A stretch of 64,000 nt of DNA from Flavobacterium sp. LC2016-23 (GCF_009674775.1 NZ_WKKE01000005.1:124001-188000); one strand, 5' to 3'; numbered from the stretch's first letter, positions 28,754 through 38,900 are shown. Notes: a model not told the origin generated them from the sequence alone. Translations and numbers: made by a program.

Positions 28754-29606
28754 AACTTGGAGAAAATGCCGTTAAGTAATTCTTAGAATAACAATCATTA
28801 AAAGATGTATTACAATAACCTGTCCCACAAATTTTGATACAATTATTATTACTGGCAGACAAAACCCCCGAAACAAACCCAGCACACCCACCCACAATTA
28901 AAGCAATATTAGTAGGTGCTTTAATAACAGTTATAACAGCCGTAACAGCTACGGTTACAACAACCGAAACCACAATGTTTACTATTTTCTTAAAAGAAAT
29001 TTTCCACTTTCCTGTTTGAGTTGCCGAAACTAACTTTTCAGCATAATTCACGATACTCTCCAAAGTAGAATATTGCAAATCAACATAAACATACAATTGC
29101 TCTTTTTGAGCAGTACTTAATCGCTCATCAGCAAAAACCTCATTTCTTACTTTCAACAAACCTTCTTTTACATTCCCTACAATAACATCATCATCAACCA
29201 CCTTTTCACTAATTGAATCTTCCAACGGATACAAAGTCGTAATTTTTGAGATAAACTCTTTCTGAACATCCGTTAACCCAGCTTCCAGCAATTCCTTATC
29301 CAAATCAACCGCTTGATACCCCTCCTGCCCTTTTGCAGTGACAGTGTTTGCAGTCGCAGCTTTTGCATTCTCCAAAGCCTTTTTTAATCCCTTAGAACCG
29401 TCATGATCCAAATAATCCCCTAGCTGATCTTCGAGCCCTACTGCACTACTCACCTCAAGATTATCAATTGCGGCAGCAATTGATTTAAACTCTTTCACAT
29501 TAGGAGTATTTACAACTGTCCCTGCGGTAACCTCTACATCATTCTTTTCTTCTGAACAACCTGCCAGCAAAAAAGCCAAACTTAAAAATAAAAACATTTT
29601 CTTCAT
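28743..29606 (-). CDS. Putative lipoprotein with C-terminal membrane hairpin and cysteine cluster, unknown function
   Basis: 287 residues from the ATG at 29606; a TTG nine bases upstream is less likely. The lipobox is LLAGC with Cys17. The middle is an acidic, helix-rich region that resembles no family known to me. Residues 208-252 form two hydrophobic segments separated by KAPTN, the first rich in Val/Thr, the second Gly/Ala-rich (IVGGCAGFVSGVLSA). The tail holds four cysteines (256, 260, 265, 272) spaced C-x3-C-x4-C-x6-C. Such an arrangement is compatible with a membrane-inserting secreted peptide or toxin domain, but that is inference. First gene of the three-gene operon. Confidence 0.62.
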   Translation of the reverse strand: MKKMFLFLSLAFLLAGCSEEKNDVEVTAGTVVNTPNVKEFKSIAAAIDNLEVSSAVGLEDQLGDYLDHDGSKGLKKALENAKAATANTVTAKGQEGYQAVDLDKELLEAGLTDVQKEFISKITTLYPLEDSISEKVVDDDVIVGNVKEGLLKVRNEVFADERLSTAQKEQLYVYVDLQYSTLESIVNYAEKLVSATQTGKWKISFKKIVNIVVSVVVTVAVTAVITVIKAPTNIALIVGGCAGFVSGVLSASNNNCIKICGTGYCNTSFNDCYSKNYLTAFSPSYEN

Positions 29607-29615
29607 CTTACACAA

Positions 29616-29790
29616 TTCTTACAATTAATAAATAATTAACAAGTGTAAACTTAAATAATGTTATTCTGAAATACAAATAAAATTACAGCTTATTTATTAC
29701 GCGACGTATTTTCGTATACAGAACGACTAAACCCATCTTAATCAATCTCCAAAAAAAGCGAATCATTCCCTACCCTATAATAACCTATAA
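29616..29790. other. Upstream region of the lipoprotein operon
   Basis: AT-rich spacer between the lipoprotein start and the regulator's terminator. I find no TAnnTTTG box with a partner TTG, so how this operon is transcribed is unclear. Confidence 0.5.
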
Positions 29791-29826
29791 AAAAAAGACC
29801 GCTTCGTTACCCGAAGCGGTCTTTTT
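29784..29826. terminator. Strong intrinsic terminator after the HTH gene
   Basis: Perfect 15-bp stem (29792-29806 with 29812-29826) around a 5-base loop, core AAGACCGCTTCG. It has T-runs on both strands, so it would stop transcription from the regulator into the lipoprotein operon and also in reverse. Confidence 0.88.
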
Positions 29827-29852
29827 AAAAGTTACTTATTTTATTTAAAAGA

Positions 29853-30269
29853 CTATTTCTCTTTTAATAATTTTTCTAAATATTCATTTTTATCTTTTTC
29901 AGCCTGAACTAATCGTTCATATAATTTTTTATTTTCCTCATAAACTTCAACTAATTTATCAAGAGGATGAAATGTACAATGATTCGTTCCAAAATTAAAC
30001 GCACCGCTATTAGTTGTATCATTAAATGTGTTGAAATAATTAAACACCCCTTCTTCCGAGAAATTTTTAATAGCTTCTACAGTTACGCCCAAAGCCTTTG
30101 CTACTTCAACTAATTTTTCTTCATCAATAGTCTCGCTGTTTTCCATAATAGAAACAGCCTGCTGATTGGTTCCCAGGGCCTGCGCTAAGGCTTCTTGCTT
30201 CATGTCTTTTAGCTCACGAATACGACTGATTTTACGCCCTATGTGATTTGGTTTTGTTGCTGTACTCAT
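29853..30269 (-). CDS. XRE-type helix-turn-helix regulator with C-terminal coiled coil
   Basis: 138 residues. The HTH (IGRKISRIRELKDMKQEALAQALGTNQQAVS) covers about residues 10-40, within a Cro/C1-like domain to about 72. An Asn/Phe/Thr-rich linker follows and a helical tail (DKLVEVYEENKKLYERLVQAEKDK) ends it. The build is the same as in the protein at 7064-7468. It lies in the block between rpsJ and rplC, upstream of the lipoprotein operon but separated by a strong terminator. Regulation of that operon is possible but unproven. A TATCTTTG box ends 4 bases before the ATG and another box lies about 100 bases upstream. Confidence 0.82.
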   Translation of the reverse strand: MSTATKPNHIGRKISRIRELKDMKQEALAQALGTNQQAVSIMENSETIDEEKLVEVAKALGVTVEAIKNFSEEGVFNYFNTFNDTTNSGAFNFGTNHCTFHPLDKLVEVYEENKKLYERLVQAEKDKNEYLEKLLKEK

Positions 30270-30273
30270 AATT

Positions 30274-30281
30274 CAAAGATA
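30274..30281 (-). promoter_or_regulatory. Candidate -7 element TATCTTTG abutting the HTH start
   Basis: TATCTTTG leaves 4 bases to the ATG at 30269, suggesting a leaderless message if active. No -33 TTG at the usual distance. Confidence 0.35.
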
Positions 30282-30321
30282 ATAATTAAGTTCAATAATA
30301 CGTATTAGGTAAAAAACTATT

Positions 30322-30376
30322 TGGTGCAATATGACACGAGAGATCGCCCGTACTTTTTTTACACCAGACAAATATA
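30322..30376 (-). promoter_or_regulatory. Upstream -7 box and foldable leader of the HTH gene
   Basis: TATATTTG at 30376-30369 on the minus strand is a second promoter candidate. Directly downstream, TGGTGTAA (30366-30359) can pair with TTGCACCA (30329-30322) around an inner 5-bp hairpin (ACGGG with CTCGT). This would give a structured 5' leader of about 100 bases. Confidence 0.35.
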
Positions 30377-30490
30377 CTATTTTTCCTATAACACATTGAT
30401 TGAAAATTAAACCAGAAAAACAACACCCGCAAAAACTAAAACCAAAATCTTTTACCTATATACTCCAGATTAAAACACTCGATTTATCAC

Positions 30491-30523
30491 ATAAAAAAAA
30501 GCGAGACATTGCTGTCTCGCTTT
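30491..30523 (-). terminator. Terminator of the str operon after rpsJ
   Basis: An 11-bp stem (30498-30508 with 30513-30523), loop of 4 and a run of T on the minus strand, 22 bases after the rpsJ stop. It ends the rpsL-rpsG-fusA-rpsJ transcript instead of letting it continue into rplC. Confidence 0.88.
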
Positions 30524-30544
30524 CCTATATAAAATATAATGTAA

Positions 30545-30850
30545 TTATACTTTGATCTCTACTTCAACTCCACTTGGCAATTCAAGTTTCATTAATGCAT
30601 CGATAGTTTTAGATGAAGATGAATAAATATCAATCAATCTCTTGTATGACATTACTTCAAATTGCTCTCTCGCTTTTTTGTTAACGTGCGGAGAACGTAA
30701 CACAGTGAAAAGTTTTTTGTGAGTTGGTAACGGAATTGGACCTGTTACAACTGCTCCAGTAGTTTTTACTGTTTTTACGATCTTTTCAGCAGACTTGTCC
30801 ACCAACATGTGATCGTAAGATTTTAGTTTTATTCTGATTTTTTGACTCAT
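30545..30850 (-). CDS. rpsJ: 30S ribosomal protein S10
   Basis: Head protein and transcription antitermination factor Nus[51 protein letters not shown] and the C-terminal [11 protein letters not shown] are diagnostic. 101 residues. In most bacteria rpsJ is directly followed by rplC; here 3.2 kb of other genes intervene. Confidence 0.98.
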
Positions 30851-30861
30851 TTTCTTAAGAA

Positions 30862-33018
30862 TTAAGCGTTACCTTTTGCTTTTTTAATTACAGCTTCTGA
30901 AATATTAGAAGGTGTTTCTGCATAGTGAGAAAACTCCATTGTTGAAGTAGCTCTACCAGAAGACAATGTTCTTAATGTTGTTACATATCCAAACATTTCT
31001 GATAAAGGCACATCAGCTTTAATAGTTTTAGCACCGTTTCTGTCACCCATGTCATTTACCTGACCTCTACGACGGTTGATATCACCTACGATATCTCCCA
31101 TGTTTTCTTCAGGAGTAATAACTTCCATTTTCATGATTGGCTCCAAAATAATCGCACCAGCAGCTTTAGCTACTTCTCTATAACCCATTCTTGCAGCTAA
31201 TTCGAAAGAAAGAGCATCAGAATCGACAGGGTGGAAAGATCCGTCCGTCAAAGTTACTTTTAAACTATCCACCTGATAACCTGCCAATGGACCGGTTTTC
31301 ATAGCTTCACGGAAACCTTTTTCTACAGAAGGGATATATTCTTTAGGAACGTTACCACCTTTTACTGCATTGATAAACTGTAATCCAACAGGAACTTTAC
31401 CATCAACTTCGTCAGCTGGCTCAAGTGTAAATACGATATCACCGAATTTACCACGACCTCCTGATTGTTTCTTGTACGTCTCTCTGTGTGTTGCAGTTCT
31501 TGTAAACGCTTCTTTATATTCAACTTGAGGCTCACCTTGGTTTACTTCAACTTTAAATTCACGTTTCATACGATCTACAAGGATATCTAAGTGAAGCTCA
31601 CCCATACCTGAAATAATAGTTTGCCCTGAAGCCTCATCTGTTCTAACAGTAAATGTTGGATCCTCTTCAGCTAATTTAGCCAAAGCCATACCCATTTTAT
31701 CAACGTCAGCTTTAGTTTTAGGCTCAATTGCAATACCAATTACCGGTGCAGGGAATTTCATAGACTCAAGAATGATTGGGTGTTTTTCATCACACAATGT
31801 ATCTCCAGTTTTGATATCTTTAAATCCAACAGCAGCTCCAATATCTCCAGCCTCGATATAATCGATTGGATTTTGTTTGTTAGCGTGCATTTGGTAGATA
31901 CGAGAAATTCTTTCTTTATTTCCTGAACGAGTGTTCAAAACATAAGAACCAGCATCTAAACGACCAGAGTAAGCACGGAAGAAAGCTAGACGACCTACGA
32001 ATGGGTCAGTAGCAATTTTAAATGCCAAAGCAGCGAACGGCTCTTTTACATCTGGCTTACGCAAGATTTTAGTTTGATCTTCTTCTAACAATTCAGCATC
32101 ATCAGGGTGAATTCCTTCGATACCTTCCTTGTCCATTGGAGAAGGCAAATATTTACAAACTGCATCTAACATGAACTGAACTCCTTTGTTTTTGAAAGAA
32201 GAACCAGCGATCATCGGGATGATAGCCATATCCATAGTTGCAGCTCTTAGAGCATTGTTAATTTCTTCTTCTGTGATAGAATCTGGATTTTCCATATACT
32301 TATCAAGCAAGTTCTCATCGTAATCAGCAACTGCTTCAATAAGGATATCTCTATATTCCTTAACTTCAGCAACCATATCAGCAGGAATTTCAACGATATC
32401 AAAAGTTGCCCCTTGAGTTGCATCGTGCCAAATGATAGCCTGGTTTTTTACTAAATCTACAACACCTTTGAAATCATTTTCTTCACCAATTGGCAAAGTG
32501 ATTGCAACAGCATTTGATTTTAACATATCACGAACTTGTTGACAAACTGCCAAAAAGTTAGATCCCTGACGGTCCATTTTGTTTACGAATCCCATACGTG
32601 GAACTCTGTACTGATCAGCAAGTCTCCAGTTAGTTTCTGATTGAGGCTCAACACCATCAACAGCACTAAACAAGAAAACCAATCCATCAAGTACACGTAA
32701 AGAACGGTTTACCTCTACAGTAAAGTCAACGTGTCCGGGAGTATCAATAATATTAAAGTGGTATGGCAATGATTCCGGCAAAAGTTTACCTTGTTCCGTT
32801 GGAAAATTCCACTCACAAGTTGTTGCAGCCGAAGTAATTGTAATACCTCTTTCTTGCTCTTGAGCCATCCAGTCCATTGTTGCAGCACCATCGTGTACTT
32901 CACCAATTTTGTGTGACTTTCCAGTATAAAAAAGGATACGCTCAGTTGTTGTTGTTTTACCAGCATCAATGTGAGCAGCAATTCCGATATTTCTTGTATA
33001 TTTTAAATCTCTAGCCAT
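30862..33018 (-). CDS. fusA: Elongation factor G
   Basis: GTPase that drives translocation. G1 [10 protein letters not shown] (about residues 15-24), G3 DTPGH, G4 NKMD, and the domain IV block [12 protein letters not shown] are present. 718 residues, full length, with the 14-residue-longer G domain common in Bacteroidota. 10 bases after rpsG. Confidence 0.98.
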   Translation of the reverse strand: MARDLKYTRNIGIAAHIDAGKTTTTERILFYTGKSHKIGEVHDGAATMDWMAQEQERGITITSAATTCEWNFPTEQGKLLPESLPYHFNIIDTPGHVDFTVEVNRSLRVLDGLVFLFSAVDGVEPQSETNWRLADQYRVPRMGFVNKMDRQGSNFLAVCQQVRDMLKSNAVAITLPIGEENDFKGVVDLVKNQAIIWHDATQGATFDIVEIPADMVAEVKEYRDILIEAVADYDENLLDKYMENPDSITEEEINNALRAATMDMAIIPMIAGSSFKNKGVQFMLDAVCKYLPSPMDKEGIEGIHPDDAELLEEDQTKILRKPDVKEPFAALAFKIATDPFVGRLAFFRAYSGRLDAGSYVLNTRSGNKERISRIYQMHANKQNPIDYIEAGDIGAAVGFKDIKTGDTLCDEKHPIILESMKFPAPVIGIAIEPKTKADVDKMGMALAKLAEEDPTFTVRTDEASGQTIISGMGELHLDILVDRMKREFKVEVNQGEPQVEYKEAFTRTATHRETYKKQSGGRGKFGDIVFTLEPADEVDGKVPVGLQFINAVKGGNVPKEYIPSVEKGFREAMKTGPLAGYQVDSLKVTLTDGSFHPVDSDALSFELAARMGYREVAKAAGAIILEPIMKMEVITPEENMGDIVGDINRRRGQVNDMGDRNGAKTIKADVPLSEMFGYVTTLRTLSSGRATSTMEFSHYAETPSNISEAVIKKAKGNA

Positions 33019-33028
33019 TTCTTACGAA

Positions 33029-33505
33029 TTAAAATCTAAAGTGAGAGAAAGCTTTGTTAGCTTCTGCCATCTTGTGAGTATCCATTCTTTTCTTAACCGC
33101 AGCACCTTCTTCTTTAGCAGCAGCTAAACATTCTGACGCTAAACGTTGTGCCATAGATTTTTCATTTCTTCTTCTTGAATAAAGTATTAACCACTTCATT
33201 GCCATAGAAATTTTTCTGTCTGGTCTAATTTGCATTGGAATTTGAAATGTAGCTCCACCTACTCTACGACTACGTACTTCTACGTGAGGCATAACGTTTG
33301 TTAAAGCATCTTTCCAAATTTCTAATGAAGATTTTTCTGAATCCTGCTTTTTCGACTCAATGATGTCAATTGCATCATAAAATACTTTGAAAGCTGTAGA
33401 TTTCTTACCATCCCACATTAAGTTGTTCACAAAACGTGTTACCAATTGATCGTTAAATCTTGGATCTGGTAAAAGTGGTCTTTTCTTTGCCGCTCTTTTT
33501 CTCAT
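33029..33505 (-). CDS. rpsG: 30S ribosomal protein S7
   Basis: Primary head-assembly protein and mRNA exit contact. RKRAAKKRPLLPDPRFNDQLVTRFVN, VEVRSRRVGGATFQIPMQIRPDR and RRNEKSMAQRLASECLAAA identify it. 158 residues. A 118-base spacer with CCTAAC-type repeats separates it from rpsL. Confidence 0.98.
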   Translation of the reverse strand: MRKRAAKKRPLLPDPRFNDQLVTRFVNNLMWDGKKSTAFKVFYDAIDIIESKKQDSEKSSLEIWKDALTNVMPHVEVRSRRVGGATFQIPMQIRPDRKISMAMKWLILYSRRRNEKSMAQRLASECLAAAKEEGAAVKKRMDTHKMAEANKAFSHFRF

Positions 33506-33575
33506 GTCTTTTTTTTAATAAAAAGTTATAGGTCATCCGTTAAATGTTATGTTGTTACAGACTTCTACCAAAGTT

Positions 33576-33616
33576 TCAATCCCTAACCCTTAACTCCTAA
33601 CCTCCAACTCTTAACG
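33576..33616. repeat. Short CTAAC/TTAAC direct repeats in the rpsL-rpsG spacer
   Basis: Degenerate tandem words (CCCTAACCC, TTAACTCC, TAACCTCC, AACTCTTAAC) with a 9-11 base period fill the middle of the spacer inside the str operon. No function is evident. Confidence 0.5.
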
Positions 33617-33623
33617 TTTTAAA

Positions 33624-34007
33624 TTACTTTTTTGCTTCTTTTGGGCGTTTAGCACCGTACTTAGATCTTCTTTGCGTTCTTCCTGCAACTCCTGACGTGT
33701 CAAGCGCTCCACGAACGATATGATATCTAACACCTGGTAAATCTTTTACCCTTCCACCTCGCACTAATACTATCGAGTGCTCTTGTAGATTGTGTCCTTC
33801 TCCAGGGATGTAAGCATTCACTTCATTACCATTTGTCAAACGTACACGCGCAACTTTACGCATTGCAGAGTTTGGTTTTTTTGGTGTAGTAGTGTAAACA
33901 CGCGTACAAACCCCTCTTCTTTGAGGACAAGAATCTAAAGCAACCGATTTACTCTTCTTAGTGATCTGAGTTCTTCCTGTTCTTACTAATTGTTGAATTG
34001 TTGGCAT
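33624..34007 (-). CDS. rpsL: 30S ribosomal protein S12
   Basis: Decoding-centre protein in which streptomycin resistance mutations arise. The start is the ATG at 34007 (127 residues), giving the universal [12 protein letters not shown] opening; an ATG at 34091 would lie upstream of the promoter. [23 protein letters not shown] and the [14 protein letters not shown] and [10 protein letters not shown] blocks are intact. The Lys in the KKPNSA loop is the wild-type, streptomycin-sensitive residue. Confidence 0.98.
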
Positions 34008-34061
34008 AATTAATACTAAAAATTTATTATGTATATTAAATTCCCGCTTTTTACGGGGTTG

Positions 34062-34091
34062 CAAATGTATAAAATATTTTTCACTATACAA
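34062..34091 (-). promoter_or_regulatory. Promoter of the str operon (TTG-N19-TACATTTG)
   Basis: TTG at 34091-34089 and TACATTTG at 34069-34062 on the minus strand, 19 bases apart. The leader to the rpsL ATG is about 50 bases and contains a small GC-rich stem (CCCG with CGGG). Confidence 0.8.
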
Positions 34092-34189
34092 ACGTTAAAT
34101 CATTAATTTTCAATAACATTATTTATCCTTATGATTTTAGAAACAAACAATAGATATTTGCAATACATTTAATAAACTACACTTAACAC

Positions 34190-35890
34190 TTGAAACAACT
34201 TTTTAAAATATTGATTTTCATTACCAGTTTGAGCTGTCATGCTCAACATTTTTATTTAGAAATTAAAGGAAGTAATCCAAACGAAAACAAAATCATAGAT
34301 TCCACAAATTACACTACAAAGCACAACAACATAAAATCACTGCTCGAGGAAACAGAAAAAACATCAAAAATCCTCTTAAAAAAAGGATATCTCGACCATA
34401 AAATAACAGAAACCAGCAAACTAAATGACTCTACCTACTTATATATCATTACTCTTAAAAATAAAACTAAAAATATTCATATATATATAGGTAGAAATAA
34501 TTCCTTTTTCAGTTCCTCTGAAATACAAAATGACACAGTAATTATTCCTTATGAAGAGACCGAAGAATATTTAAACCAAAAAATAATCGATGCAGAAAAA
34601 CGGGGTTTTGCACTGAGCAAAATAAAACTCGAAAACATCCAAAGAAAGAATTCTACAATTTATGCTGACTTAAATTTTAAATCCGAAAAAAAACGCACTG
34701 TAAATTCAATTATTCTAAATTACACGAATAACAGCGGTAAGGATTTTTTCCCAAAGGGACATCTCAAACAGCTTAATAAAAAATACATTAACAAAACATT
34801 CAATCAGGAAATAACAAAACAACTCTACGATGACATAAATAGCTATGAATTTATATCGCAGACAAAATACCCTGAAATTTTATTCACTACTGATTCTACA
34901 AAAATCTATACTTACATTGAAAAAAGAAGAGCCAATAATTTTGATGGCTACATAGGTTTTTCAAATGACGAAAATAAAAAAGTAAACCTGAACGGATATC
35001 TTGACATTACTTTGCAAAATATTCTTCATTCCGGAGAAAAATTCTCTCTGTATTGGAAAAGTGACGGAAATCAACAAAAAACATTCGACACCAAGTTAGA
35101 AATTCCGTACATTTTTCAAACACCTCTTGGTATAAAAGCCCAGTTAAACATATTTAAACAAGACAGTACTTTTCAAAATACCAAAACTGCCATTGATCTG
35201 GGTTATTATCTTAACTATAATTCAAAAATATACCTGGGTTATCAATCTACAGAATCAAGTGATATTCAGAACACAAACAATCTTTCGATTAGTGATTTTA
35301 AAAACTCTTATATCACTTCAACTTTAGAATATAAAAAATCGGATAACACTAATAATCTCTTCCCCAAAAAAGCATTTGCAAATTTTATAACAGGATACGG
35401 AAAAAGAGACACCAATAACAATCCTGAAACTGCAGAATCAAGCAAACAATTTTACACCAGCTTAAACATTTCTTATAATTTTGAATTAAACGAAAAGAAC
35501 TTTATTAACATAAATTCTCAAAATTTTTATTTAAAAAGTAAAAATTACATTTCCAACGAATTGCAGCGTTTTGGCGGGATAAATTCAATTAGAGGGTTTT
35601 TAGAAAATAGTTTGCAGTCAAATTTCAATTCCTTAATTCTTACAGAATACCGTTATGTTGTCTCCAAAAATTTATTCATACACTCGGTTACAGATTACGG
35701 CTTATATCAAGACCTGACAAGTACTTTGAATAAAAATAAAATTAAAAAATTAATAGGAATCGGGGCCGGTACCGCGATACAGACCAAAAACGGTTTATTA
35801 AAAATTATCCTCACAAATGGGGGAGAAAACATTAAAGACCTCGAATTATATAACACTATCATAAACATATGTTATAATGTTAAATTTTGA
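34190..35890 (+). CDS. Omp85/BamA-like outer-membrane beta-barrel protein
   Basis: 566 residues. A signal peptide (to about residue 19, CHAQ) is followed by a POTRA-like periplasmic region of about 210 residues rich in Lys/Asn. A predicted 16-strand barrel contains the lid-lock motif RFGGINSIRGF near residues 460-470, where the Arg-Gly-Phe is the hallmark of the superfamily. The C-terminus ends in Phe, as barrel substrates do. It is smaller than BamA and may be a TamA- or FhaC-like exporter; the substrate is unknown. The start codon is TTG at 34190: an in-frame stop lies two codons upstream and no Met occurs within the signal peptide. Confidence 0.72.
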   Translation: MKQLFKILIFITSLSCHAQHFYLEIKGSNPNENKIIDSTNYTTKHNNIKSLLEETEKTSKILLKKGYLDHKITETSKLNDSTYLYIITLKNKTKNIHIYIGRNNSFFSSSEIQNDTVIIPYEETEEYLNQKIIDAEKRGFALSKIKLENIQRKNSTIYADLNFKSEKKRTVNSIILNYTNNSGKDFFPKGHLKQLNKKYINKTFNQEITKQLYDDINSYEFISQTKYPEILFTTDSTKIYTYIEKRRANNFDGYIGFSNDENKKVNLNGYLDITLQNILHSGEKFSLYWKSDGNQQKTFDTKLEIPYIFQTPLGIKAQLNIFKQDSTFQNTKTAIDLGYYLNYNSKIYLGYQSTESSDIQNTNNLSISDFKNSYITSTLEYKKSDNTNNLFPKKAFANFITGYGKRDTNNNPETAESSKQFYTSLNISYNFELNEKNFININSQNFYLKSKNYISNELQRFGGINSIRGFLENSLQSNFNSLILTEYRYVVSKNLFIHSVTDYGLYQDLTSTLNKNKIKKLIGIGAGTAIQTKNGLLKIILTNGGENIKDLELYNTIINICYNVKF

Positions 35891-35974
35891 GGTTTATCAA
35901 AAAAAGATTTTTATTTATTAGGAAAGTTAACAAATTATTAAGAGTTTTGCGATACTAATTCAAAATATTTAAAA

Positions 35975-38900
35975 ATGAAACTAAAGTTCAATGGATTCTT
36001 AGTGCTTTTATTAGTGCTAGTGGCGCAACTAACTTTCGCGCAAGAAAGATCTGTTTCAGGGATGGTTTCTGACAATACAGGTATGCCTTTGCCAGGTGTA
36101 AGTGTATTGATCAAAGGAACAAAAACTGGAACGCAAACTGATTTTGATGGTAAATTCTCTATCAAAGCATCAACAAGCCAAATTTTGGTATTTAGCTACA
36201 TTGGGATGAAATCTCAGGAAGTAGCCGCAAGTTCATCACAAATCAATGTAAAATTAGGTGCTGACACAAATGAACTTGAAGCAGTTGTTGTAACAACAGC
36301 TTTAGGTATTAAAAGAGAAAGAAAATCTCTAGGTTACTCTGCTCAATCAGTATCAGCAGAACAAGTAGGAACAGTTCCAACAGGAAACTTCGTAAATAAC
36401 TTATCTGGAAAAGTTGCTGGTCTTAACGTAACTAATGGAACTAACTTTGGAGGATCTACTAACGTAGTTCTTAGAGGTTTTAAATCTATTTTAGGTGATA
36501 ACCAGGCTTTATTTGTTGTAGATGGTGTGCCTATCTTGAACAATAACGTGAATAGTGCCGATCAAAAAAGCGGTAGAGGTGGTTACGATTATGGTAATGC
36601 TGCTTCTGACATCAACCCAAATAACATTGCTGAGATCAACGTATTAAAAGGCGCTGCTGCAACAGCTCTTTACGGATCAAGAGCACAAAATGGAGCGATC
36701 ATTATTACAACTAAAAAAGGAAAATCAAAAACTGACTTATCTGTAGAATTTTCATCTTCTTACACTATGTCTACAGTTGACAAAAAGACTTTCCCTGAAT
36801 ACCAAAAAGAATACGGTCAAGGATACTTTGGACAAAGATTCTCAACTTACTTAGGACAGCCAAGAGCTAGAACTGGTGATGATGCCTCTTACGGGCCTAA
36901 ATATGATGGTTCTTTAGTTTACCAATATGATTCATTCATTCCTGGTTCTGCTACTTTTGGACAAAGAACTCCATGGGTTGCTGCTAAAAATGATCCTATC
37001 GAATTTTTTGAAACCGCTACATCTACTATTAATAACATCGCGTTAACTGGTGGTACAGAAAAAGCAACTTACAGATTAACGTACGCGAACACAAATAGTA
37101 CCGATATCTTACCAAATGCTTTATTAAGTAAGAATAACTTTAACGCATCTGCAACTTACAAATTTAACGATAAATTAAGTTCAACATTTAATGCAACTTA
37201 TGTAGGGCAAAACACTCGTAACAGAAATACAACAGGTTACGGTGGAAATAACATGGCAGGTTTCAGACAGTGGTGGGCGAACAACGTTGACATAAATGAT
37301 CAGAAGAAGTTCTACGAAATGGGTAGTCAAAACTTTAGCTGGAACCAAACAAATGCTACTACTATAGCACCTGCTTACTGGGACAACCCTTATTTTACCA
37401 GATACCAAAATTACAACAACGACAGCAGACAAAGATTTGCTGCAAATGCAAGTATAACTTATGACGTATCTAAAGAGTTCAGTTTAACCGGAAGAATGGG
37501 TACTGATGGATTTACCATGAAAACTGAGGACAGAATAGCTGTAGGTTCAGTACCAGCAACATTAGGTTCTAACTCAAATTTACAAAACTTGCCTGCACAA
37601 CCTTCAGGTTATGCTTTAGATCTTTACAATTTTAGCGAGCAAAATTATGATTTCTTAGCTACATACAAAAAAGACTTAACGGAAGATTTAAATCTTAATG
37701 TACTTTTAGGAACTAACTACAACGTACAAAACAGATTCAGCAATCAACAAATGACTTCAGGAGGATTATATATTCCTGGTTTATACACCATTTCTAACTC
37801 TGCATCTACTCCGGCTTTACCTAGAATCATAGATACAAGAAAAGAAGTACTTGGTTTATTTGGACAAGCAACATTAGGTTATAAAGGAACATACTACTTA
37901 GAAGGTTCTGTAAGAAGAGATCAATCATCAGCTTTACCTGAAGACAATAACGCATATTGGTACTCTGCAGTATCAGGAAGTGTTGTTTTCTCAAACTGGT
38001 TAAAAGATGTTGAATTCATCAGTTTTGGTAAATTGAGAGCAGCTTACGCGCAAGTAGGTTCTGATACAGATCCTAACCAATTACAAGATCAATATACTCC
38101 AAGAAATGCATTCGGATCTCCAGTGTACTCATTCAACACTACTGCGAAAAATCCAAACTTAAAACCACAACAGTTAGACAACGTTGAGTTAGGTTTGAAC
38201 ATGCAATTTGCAAAAAACAGATTTGGATTTGATGTTGCTTGGTTCCAAAACAAAGCGTACGATCAAATTTTACCATTACCTGTATCAAATGCGACTGGAG
38301 TAGCATTCAACACTCTTAATGCTGGTACATTAACAACAAAAGGATTTGAGGTTACACTTAATGCTACACCTTTTAAAACAGCAAACTTTACTTGGGATAT
38401 TAATGTAAACTGGTCTAACCCAAATACTAAAGTTACAGAATTGGCACCTGGTATTGAGAACATCAACATTAACTCACTTCAGGGTGGTGTTAGTATCAAT
38501 GCTCCTCTTAATCAGGATTACGGTCAAATTTGGGGAACAACATATGTACTTGATGCTTCCGGAAACAGAATCATTGGAGACAACGGTGCTTACGTAGTTT
38601 CTACTACTACTGACAACAAACTTGGAACATACCAAGCTGACTGGACAGGTGGTATCAACAACAAATTCACTTACAAAAACGTTTCTTTCAGTTTCTTAAT
38701 TGATGTGAAAAAAGGAGGAAGTGTTTTCTCATTGGATCAATACTACGGATACGGAACAGGTATTTATGCTAATTCAGTTGGAAACAATGATTTAGGATTC
38801 CCAATAAGAAACACATTAGCTAATAATGGTGGTGAAATTCTAAAAGGTGTTATGGCAAATCCTGCTTACACTCCAGGAGGAACTCAACCACAATACATCA

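Noticed and set aside
30491..30523. Hairpin after rpsJ as an antitermination or attenuation site
   Set aside because: A GC-rich stem plus a T-run directly after the stop codon is explained simply as an intrinsic terminator; nothing indicates readthrough.
33506..33623. The repeat-rich rpsL-rpsG spacer as a CRISPR-like array
   Set aside because: Units are short, degenerate and lack unique spacers; no cas gene is in the window.
34008..34091. Longer rpsL beginning at 34091
   Set aside because: That ATG lies upstream of the -7 element, and S12 universally begins at the internal MPTIQQ.
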